A stretch of DNA of 64,000 bases from Lentzea atacamensis. Lineage in GTDB: Bacteria > Actinomycetota > Actinomycetes > Mycobacteriales > Pseudonocardiaceae. Shown here piece after piece: positions 58,556 to 64,000 of the stretch (within the stretch, counting starts at the first letter, position 1; each line of letters starts with the position of its first letter). The notes beneath the pieces were generated by a model. That model searched no databases. It was given only the letters and a program-made list of their open reading frames with translations, and was not told where the DNA came from. A program made the position numbers and the translations under genes. Location: contig NZ_QLTT01000013.1 in the NCBI RefSeq assembly GCF_003269295.1, positions 62,001 through 126,000 on the forward strand, read 5' to 3'.

Positions 58556-58866
58556 GTCCTCAACGATGCGCCGTTCGGCTGAGCTGAGCCTGACAGCCAC
58601 CTGTTCGTTTCCTGAAGTCCGGCGGTGTCGCGCGTGGAGTTCAGGATCGGGCGTGAGGCGGTGAAGATGTGCCGCTGGTCGGCGTAGGTCGCACCGAAGA
58701 GTTCGGGATCGAGGACGCCGGACCACACGAAGTGCAACGTCGTGCGCGTGCCGTCGCGGGCGTCGCGGCGCGCGTAGTGGTCACGGAGGTCGGCGTACAG
58801 CAGGCGCAGTTCGTCCCGGTTCGACTCGGTCAGGCGGACCGGGCATTCGACCACCAGGTCGTGCAT
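58552..58866 (-). CDS. Small soluble protein of unknown function, coupled to Pro/Ala-rich membrane protein
   Basis: The 104-residue protein has a compact sequence with conserved-looking segments: HDLVVECPVRLTESNRDELRLLYADLRDHYA, then TTLHFVWSGVLDPELFGATYADQRHIF. I do not recognise the family. Its stop overlaps the ATG of the membrane protein, indicating co-translation and perhaps a cytoplasmic partner. Confidence 0.6.
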   Translation of the reverse strand: MHDLVVECPVRLTESNRDELRLLYADLRDHYARRDARDGTRTTLHFVWSGVLDPELFGATYADQRHIFTASRPILNSTRDTAGLQETNRWLSGSAQPNGASLRT

Positions 58867-59065
58867 GGCGTGCTCCTATCGGCGGGCGGGGCCGGGCACA
58901 CAGACTGCTCTCCCCGTCCTGCGCGACGCATCCGAAAAACCACTCAGAACGGGCTGCGTATGAATCGCGAGCCGAACCACCCGGTCGAGCTAACTGACGC
59001 GGGCTCCGCGCGTCCGGTTCCAACGCCGCCGGAAACCGGTTGCGGTCACGGGGTTCGATAGAGCC

Positions 59066-59556
59066 ATGGAACTCGTACCGCTCCGCAAGGAGTTCGCCCC
59101 GCAGATGCTCCTCGGAGGGCCGAACGAAGCCGAGGTCAGGAAGCTGACCGGGTCGCACGCCACGTTCACGCTGGAGGACTACGAGGCGTACATCGAGCGG
59201 ACGCTGAACGACCCGAACCGCTACACCCGCGCTATCACGAGGACGGCAGGTTCCTCGGCGAGGTCGTGCTCACGATCAACCCGCACAACCGGTCGGCCGG
59301 CCTGCGGATCTTCCTGCAGGACGGGTTCGGCAAGGGCTACGGCACCGCCGCGATCAAGCACGTTCTCGGCTACGCGTTCGGCGAGCGGGACCTCCACCGG
59401 GTGGACCTGGAGGTGTACGAGTTCAACGACCGGGCGATCCACGTCTACAAGAAGTGCGGCTTCCGGGAAGAGGGGCGGCTGAGGGACGCGCTCCTCTGGG
59501 AAGGCGAGTTCTACGACGCGATCGTCATGTCCATCTTGAGCACCGATAACATCTGA
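59066..59556 (+). pseudogene. GNAT acetyltransferase with an internal frameshift
   Basis: The first frame from ATG 59066 (MELVPLRKEFAPQMLLGGPN) reads correctly to about 59236. GNAT sequence then continues one frame over: RFLGEVVLTINPHNRSAGLR, GFGKGYGTAAIKHVLGYAFGE, and DLEVYEFNDRAIHVYKKCGFREEG (acetyl-CoA-binding and C-terminal motifs). A single missing base near 59237 would restore ATC-CAC-GAG (I-H-E) and a continuous protein of about 163 residues. Pseudogene, sequencing error or strain variation are all possible. Confidence 0.75.
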
Positions 59557-59589
59557 CCTGAAAACCCAAACTTCCAGCTAGGAGTCATC

Positions 59590-61638
59590 GTGTCCGAGTC
59601 GCGCCCAGCAGTCGCCCAGAACCCGCCGCGCGTGGTGGTTCCGGCTGGGACGACGGCGGGCACGGCCGTGCGCGAGGCCGGCCTCCCCGGCAAGGGCTCC
59701 GACGCGATCGTCGTCGTGAAGGACGCCGAGGGCCACCTGCGCGACCTGTCGTGGACCCCGCAGGTCGACGTCGAGGTCGAGGCCGTCGCCGCGGACACCG
59801 AGGACGGCCGCAGCGTCATCCGCCACTCCGCCGCGCACGTGCTGGCGCAGGCGGTGCAGCAGCAGTTCCCCGAGGCCAAGCTCGGCATCGGCCCGCCCGT
59901 GAAGGACGGCTTCTACTACGACTTCCAGGTCGACAAGCCCTTCACCCCCGAGGACCTGCAGGCGCTCGAGAAGCGCATGAAGCAGATCATCAAGTCCTCG
60001 CAGCGGTTCTCCCGCCGCGTCGTCGAGTCGGTCGACGCCGCGAAGGAGGAGCTCGCCAAGGAGCCGTTCAAGCTGGAGCTCGTCGACATCAAGAGCGACG
60101 TCGACACCAGCGAGGTCATGGAGGTCGGCGGCGGCGAGCTGACCATCTACGACAACCTCGACCCGCGCTCGGGCGAGCAGGTGTGGGGCGACCTGTGCCG
60201 CGGCCCGCACGTGCCGACCACCAAGCACATCCCGGCGTTCAAGCTGACCCGCGTGGCCGCCGCCTACTGGCGCGGCAACGAGAACAACCCGCAGCTGCAG
60301 CGCATCTACGGCACCGCGTGGGAGTCGCAGGAGGCGCAGGACGCGTACCTGGAGCGGCTGGCCGAGGCCGAGCGGCGCGACCACCGCAAGCTCGGTGTGG
60401 AGCTGGACCTGTTCAGCTTCCCCGACGAGATCGGCTCCGGCCTCGCGGTGTTCCACCCCAAGGGCGGCGTGATCCGCAAGGCCATGGAGGACTACTCCCG
60501 GCAGCGGCACGTCGAGGCGGGCTACGAGTTCGTCTACTCGCCGCACATCACCAAGGGCAACCTGTTCGAGGTCTCCGGCCACCTCGACTGGTACCGCGAC
60601 GGCATGTACCCGGCGATGCACCTCGACGCCGAGCTGAACGAGGACGGCACGGTCCGCAAGCCCGGCCAGGACTACTACCTCAAGCCGATGAACTGCCCGT
60701 TCCACGACCTGATCTTCAAGTCGCGCGGCCGTTCGTACCGCGAGCTGCCGTTGCGCATGTTCGAGTTCGGCTCGGTGTACCGCTACGAGAAGTCCGGCGT
60801 GGTGCACGGTCTCACCCGAGTGCGCGGCATGACGCAGGACGACGCGCACATCTTCTGCACCCGCGACCAGATCCGCGACGAGCTGAAGTCGCTGCTGACG
60901 TTCGTGCTGGACCTGCTGCGCGACTACGGCCTGGACGACTTCTACCTGGAGCTCTCGACCAAGAACCCCGAGAAGTACGTGGGTGCGGACGAGATCTGGG
61001 AGGAGGCGACCGAGACGCTGGCGTCGGTGGCCCGCGAGTCCGGTCTGGAGCTCGTGCCGGATCCCGGCGGCGCCGCGTTCTACGGCCCGAAGATCTCGGT
61101 GCAGTGCCGTGACGCGCTCGGCCGCACCTGGCAGATGTCGACCATCCAGCTCGACTTCAACCTGCCGGAGCGGTTCGAGCTCGAGTACACCGGGCCGGAC
61201 GGCGCGCGGGTGCGTCCGGTCATGATCCACCGCGCGCTGTTCGGTTCGGTGGAGCGGTTCTTCGGCGTGCTGACCGAGCACTACGCGGGCGCGTTCCCGG
61301 CGTGGCTCGCTCCGGTGCAGGTCATGGGCATCCCGGTGACCTCGGAGAACGCCGACCACCTGTTCGCGGTGCGCGACGTGCTCAAGCGCAAGGGCATCCG
61401 GGTCGAGGTCGACGCGTCCGACGACCGCATGCAGAAGAAGATCCGCAACCACACCATGCAGAAGGTGCCGTTCATGCTCCTGGCCGGCGCCAAGGACGTG
61501 GAGGCGAACGCGGTGTCGTTCCGGTTCCGCGACGGCACGCAGATCAACGGCGTTCCGGTCGAGCGCGCCGTCGAGCAGATCGTGGAGTGGGTGCAGCGCC
61601 GGGAGAACGCCTCGCCCACGGCGGAACTGCTCTCGTGA
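59590..61638 (+). CDS. thrS: Threonyl-tRNA synthetase
   Basis: The 682-residue enzyme begins at GTG 59590 with AGGAG upstream. It has the TGS-like N-terminus (GTTAGTAVREAGLPGKGSDAIVV), editing-domain HSAAHVLAQAV with GFYYDFQVDKPFTPEDLQALE, class II motif 2 and active-site MNCPFHDLIFKSRGRSYRELPLRMFEFG and HGLTRVRGMTQDDAHIFC, and a C-terminal anticodon-binding domain. It charges tRNA-Thr and corrects mischarged Ser. The stop overlaps the HIT gene start. Confidence 0.98.
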   Translation: MSESRPAVAQNPPRVVVPAGTTAGTAVREAGLPGKGSDAIVVVKDAEGHLRDLSWTPQVDVEVEAVAADTEDGRSVIRHSAAHVLAQAVQQQFPEAKLGIGPPVKDGFYYDFQVDKPFTPEDLQALEKRMKQIIKSSQRFSRRVVESVDAAKEELAKEPFKLELVDIKSDVDTSEVMEVGGGELTIYDNLDPRSGEQVWGDLCRGPHVPTTKHIPAFKLTRVAAAYWRGNENNPQLQRIYGTAWESQEAQDAYLERLAEAERRDHRKLGVELDLFSFPDEIGSGLAVFHPKGGVIRKAMEDYSRQRHVEAGYEFVYSPHITKGNLFEVSGHLDWYRDGMYPAMHLDAELNEDGTVRKPGQDYYLKPMNCPFHDLIFKSRGRSYRELPLRMFEFGSVYRYEKSGVVHGLTRVRGMTQDDAHIFCTRDQIRDELKSLLTFVLDLLRDYGLDDFYLELSTKNPEKYVGADEIWEEATETLASVARESGLELVPDPGGAAFYGPKISVQCRDALGRTWQMSTIQLDFNLPERFELEYTGPDGARVRPVMIHRALFGSVERFFGVLTEHYAGAFPAWLAPVQVMGIPVTSENADHLFAVRDVLKRKGIRVEVDASDDRMQKKIRNHTMQKVPFMLLAGAKDVEANAVSFRFRDGTQINGVPVERAVEQIVEWVQRRENASPTAELLS

Positions 61639-62183
61639 CGCCTGAGTTTTCCGAACAGGACGGGGTGGGGGTCCCCGACGCTTTGCAGCGTTTGTGGACC
61701 CCGCACCGGATGTCCTATGTCCGCGGTGAGGGCAAGGCCGACGGTGACGAACCTTCCGGTTGCCCGTTCTGCCGAGTTGTCGAGTTGGACGACTCGGCGG
61801 GTCTGATCATCGCGCGCGGTGCCGAGGTCTTCGCTGTTTTGAACCTCTACCCGTACAACCCGGGGCATCTGATGGTGCTGCCGTATCGGCACGTGCCGGA
61901 CTACGCGGATCTGACTCTCTCGGAGACGGCGGAGTTCGCCGCGTTCACGCAGAAGGCGATGCGGGTGGCGCGGCACGTGGCGGCGCCGCACGGGTTCAAC
62001 ATCGGCATGAACCAGGGTCTTGTCGCGGGCGCGGGGATCGCCGCTCATCTGCACCAGCACGTGGTGCCGCGGTGGGGCGGGGACGCGAACTTCATGCCGG
62101 TCATCGGGCACACGAAGGTGCTGCCGCAGCTGCTGGGGGAGACCCGCGAGCTGCTGGCGGAGGGTTGGAAGGCTGTCGACTGA
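61635..62183 (+). CDS. HIT-family protein (Ap4A-hydrolase/phosphorylase-like)
   Basis: From GTG 61635 (GTGA overlap with thrS) the protein has 182 residues. It has SGCPFCRVVELDDSAGLIIARG, NLYPYNPGHLMVLPYRHVPDYADLT and the HIT triad HLHQHVVPR. Actinobacterial members downstream of thrS are known as Ap4A phosphorylase-type HIT proteins. Co-transcription with thrS would couple it to aminoacylation by-products; this is inferred from gene order. Confidence 0.94.
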   Translation: MTPEFSEQDGVGVPDALQRLWTPHRMSYVRGEGKADGDEPSGCPFCRVVELDDSAGLIIARGAEVFAVLNLYPYNPGHLMVLPYRHVPDYADLTLSETAEFAAFTQKAMRVARHVAAPHGFNIGMNQGLVAGAGIAAHLHQHVVPRWGGDANFMPVIGHTKVLPQLLGETRELLAEGWKAVD

Positions 62184-62210
62184 CGATCACTGCCTATTGA
62201 CTTTCGATAG

Positions 62211-62411
62211 ATGGTGAGTGATAGTCGATCTATGCCTCGACTGCTGCTGCCCTTGGTCGGTTGTGTTCTCGTCGTCGCTCTGGGCGTCGGCGCCATCATG
62301 TACGCCCACCACGACGACGCGCCCGGTCTCGGGCTCATCGGTTTCGTGCTGATCTTCGGTGCCATCGGATTCGGTGTGCGCGCGGTATTGCGCGGACGTA
62401 AGTCCGTCTGA
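62211..62411 (+). CDS. Small two-span membrane protein
   Basis: Sixty-six residues (or 59 from the ATG at 62232, MPRLLLPLVG) with two hydrophobic spans (LLLPLVGCVLVVALGVGAIMY and LGLIGFVLIFGAIGFGV) and a basic end RAVLRGRKSV. I cannot name a family. Near the start are repeated ATAGAT/ATCTAT elements (62207-62212, 62228-62233), possibly a regulator-binding site. It lies between the HIT gene and a regulator. Confidence 0.55.
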   Translation: MVSDSRSMPRLLLPLVGCVLVVALGVGAIMYAHHDDAPGLGLIGFVLIFGAIGFGVRAVLRGRKSV

Positions 62412-62705
62412 CTAAACGCGGCGTTTAGCGAACACGTGCTGTGATTGAAAGCCGTACCAATTCCTGGACAAAAGAGTGACAAAAACCACCCACGTTGTCC
62501 GGGCAGGACAATCAGGCGGGTTTCCAGCTCGCACGGAATAGCATCGTTGCAACTTTCGGGTGTTTCTCGTCAACCGGCCGAGACGAAATGCCAGCGCAAA
62601 GCGATTCCAGGTAGGTGAGATCACCCACCTGGAGGTGTCAAGGGTGAGTCAAGTCCCCGCCGATGGCCGATCGTCTGAGCGTGCACAGATGGTTACGGTG
62701 CGAAC
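62412..62705. other. 294-base gene-free interval with several inverted repeats
   Basis: Three symmetrical elements are visible: CTAAACGC-G-GCGTTTAG (62412-62428); TTGTCC-GGGCA-GGACAA (62495-62511); and TCCAGGTAGGTGA (62606-62618) with TCACCCACCTGGA (62621-62633), complementary at 12 of 13 positions. The first may be a terminator for the small membrane protein. The other two are candidate operators for the downstream Scr1-type regulator. Confidence 0.5.
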
Positions 62706-63545
62706 ATGACCGCACCTGAGCGTTCGCGATTAGCAAGAGAACGGCTTTCGCGTGAGTTACGCCGGTTGCGCACCGAGGCGAAGATGACCGGCACGGCCAC
62801 CGCCCGTGCCACCGGGATGAGCCAGTCCAAGCTGTCGAAGATCGAGAACGGCATGCTGCTCCCGTCCGTCACGGACGTGGAGCGTCTCGTCGCCGAGCTG
62901 GCCGCGACGAGGGAGACGCGCATCGAACTGGTCGAACTCGCCAGGTCGCTGCACGCGGAGGCGGAGACCCGCCGCGTCGTGCTGCACCGAGGGGCGCACC
63001 GCCACCAGCAGACGATCAGCCGCGTGGAGGCCCGCGCTGCGACATCGAGGTTCTTCCAGGTCAACCTGGTGCCCTCGTTGCTGCAGTCCGAGTCCTACCT
63101 GCGGATCGTGCTGGGGACGATGCCGCAGTCCGAACAGGAGGCCGCCGTAGCCGCGCTGCGCATCAGACGCTCGCGGATGGACGACCTCGCGAAGCAGTTC
63201 GTGTTCGTGCTGACCGAGAGCGCGCTGCGCTGGCGGATGGGCTCGGCGGAGCTGATGGCGGAACAGGTCGAGCACCTGGCCGCGATCCAGCGCCGCCCGA
63301 ACGTCCGCCTCGGCGTCGTACCGTGGTCGGCCGACGCGAACGTGGTGGCACTGCACGGTTTCCAGATCTACGACGAGCGCGTCGTCACGGTCAGCGTGCT
63401 GACCGGCAACGCCACCATCACCGACCCGCTGGACGTGCGGGAGTACCTCGCGCTGTTCGGCAGGCTGGAGCGGCTGGCGGTGCGCGGGGAGGAGCTGCAG
63501 GCGTTGCTGAAGCGGATCGCGGAGGATCACCGCAGGCTCGGCTAG
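62706..63545 (+). CDS. Scr1-type helix-turn-helix regulator (XRE HTH + DUF5753)
   Basis: The 279-residue protein has an N-terminal HTH (LRRLRTEAKMTGTATARATG, then MSQSKLSKIENGMLLPSV) and a DUF5753 domain with FFQVNLVPSLLQSESYLRIV and VRLGVVPWSADANVVALHGF. No DUF397 gene lies beside it. It stands alone between the HIT gene and the phosphatidylinositol-phosphate synthase, with a repeat-rich upstream region. Confidence 0.92.
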   Translation: MTAPERSRLARERLSRELRRLRTEAKMTGTATARATGMSQSKLSKIENGMLLPSVTDVERLVAELAATRETRIELVELARSLHAEAETRRVVLHRGAHRHQQTISRVEARAATSRFFQVNLVPSLLQSESYLRIVLGTMPQSEQEAAVAALRIRRSRMDDLAKQFVFVLTESALRWRMGSAELMAEQVEHLAAIQRRPNVRLGVVPWSADANVVALHGFQIYDERVVTVSVLTGNATITDPLDVREYLALFGRLERLAVRGEELQALLKRIAEDHRRLG

Positions 63546-63702
63546 AGGGGGCGGGGGATTCTCTCGGGGGTCATCTTCAGGCGTGCGTGTGCTCGCCGTG
63601 GGCTCGTCCGGGCCGCGGCGATGGAAGCTGGAAGCCTCTTCGCGGGTGCCGCCTCACCCGCGAGCAGCGCGTTTCGGCAGTCCAGCTAGGCTGCGACACG
63701 CC

Positions 63703-64000
63703 ATGCTGAACATCTTCGCTCGCGCGTCCGTCTCGCGCGTCACCGATCCGATCGGGGCGTGGCTGCTGGCGCGTGGCCTCACGCCCAACGTCGTCACCGT
63801 GACCGGCACGGTCGGCGCCGTCGCGAGCGCACTGTGGTTCATCCCCCGCGGGCAGCTGTTCCTCGGCTGCGCGCTGGTGACGTTCTTCGTGCTGCTCGAC
63901 CTGATCGACGGCGCGATGGCCCGTGCCCAGGGGCCCACGAAATTCGGCGCCGTCCTCGACGCCACCTGCGACCGCATCGCCGACGGGGCCCTGTTCGCCG
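63703..64000 (+). CDS. pgsA: CDP-alcohol phosphatidyltransferase, phosphatidylinositol-phosphate synthase type (5' part)
   Basis: The gene runs off the window; 99 residues are visible. The complete CDP-alcohol motif is present: Asp66-xx-Asp69-Gly-xx-Ala73-Arg74-x7-Gly82-x3-Asp86-x3-Asp90 (DLIDGAMARAQGPTKFGAVLD with CDRIAD). In actinobacteria this enzyme joins CDP-diacylglycerol with inositol-phosphate and starts phosphatidylinositol mannoside synthesis. The neighbourhood thrS-HIT-pgsA is conserved in actinobacteria, which supports the PIP-synthase assignment over other phosphatidyltransferases. Confidence 0.9.
   Translation, partial: MLNIFARASVSRVTDPIGAWLLARGLTPNVVTVTGTVGAVASALWFIPRGQLFLGCALVTFFVLLDLIDGAMARAQGPTKFGAVLDATCDRIADGALFA

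Noticed and set aside
59222..59266. Programmed ribosomal frameshift in the GNAT gene
   Set aside because: No slippery heptamer or downstream pseudoknot is visible at the junction; a simple one-base deletion explains it.
59578..61452. Minus-strand open frame opposite thrS
   Set aside because: thrS is unmistakable on the plus strand; the antisense frame has no motif.

Overview
This window is high-GC actinobacterial DNA, most likely from a Pseudonocardiales genome (Lentzea, Saccharothrix or Actinosynnema relatives are plausible). The reasons are three Scr1-type helix-turn-helix regulators (one with a DUF397 partner), an SsgA-like sporulation protein, a conservon (kinase, roadblock, DUF742, GTPase), a PucR regulator, and a thrS/HIT/phosphatidylinositol-phosphate-synthase neighbourhood. 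GTG starts and 4-base ATGA/GTGA overlaps are common. Species was not determined; this is inference from gene content.

Layout. 1-4,540: tail of a reductase gene, a DUF574-type methyltransferase, a regulator/DUF397/small-protein cassette with a repeat-rich operator, then a mobile-element remnant (IS3-type transposase fragment, tandem IS-end-like repeats, integrase catalytic domain) next to a tRNA-Val. 4,590-9,860: PGPGW membrane protein, ECF sigma/anti-sigma pair, SsgA-like protein, two tRNA clusters (Gly-Cys-Val and Gly-Val), a flavin/F420-type oxidoreductase, a lipoprotein, a decayed glycosyltransferase and a HAD-like protein. 9,900-16,460: complete binding-protein ABC importer coupled to an LtrA-type membrane protein, a VOC protein and an MFS transporter. 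16,470-27,230: LVIVD and DUF305 secreted proteins, a SARP-like STAND regulator, TetR/monooxygenase and LysR/SDR divergent pairs, and an ABC exporter with its two-component system.

27,400-39,025 is a purine-catabolic region: three xanthine dehydrogenase subunits, XdhC, an 8-oxoguanine deaminase, a guanine-deaminase-like enzyme, an NCS2 purine permease, 5-hydroxyisourate hydrolase and a divergent PucR regulator. No uricase or OHCU decarboxylase is visible in the window. The likely transcript continues into an allophanate-hydrolase-C-like protein and a ceramidase-like protein.

39,035-48,710: small envelope proteins, a stand-alone NB-ARC ATPase next to an Scr1-type regulator, a secreted beta-propeller, the conservon, a hydrolase, a methyltransferase and a 3-hydroxyacyl-CoA dehydrogenase. 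48,700-57,830: an epimerase, then a gamma-glutamylation amine-catabolic cluster (ethanolamine-type permease, glutamine-synthetase-like ligase, class I amidotransferase/hydrolase, aldehyde dehydrogenase, SDR, FadR-type regulator), followed by an acyl-CoA synthetase. 57,960-64,000: a Pro/Ala-rich membrane protein and partner, a frameshifted GNAT gene, thrS, a HIT protein, then a small membrane protein and a regulator placed between the HIT gene and the truncated phosphatidylinositol-phosphate synthase at the window edge.

I did not find a clearly new multi-gene system. The best candidates for follow-up are the palindromic operator and cassette at 2.6-3.2 kb, the purine operon that contains 8-oxoguanine deaminase and a ceramidase-like tail, the gamma-glutamylation cluster, the reduced SARP and stand-alone NB-ARC proteins, and several very regular hairpins at gene junctions.
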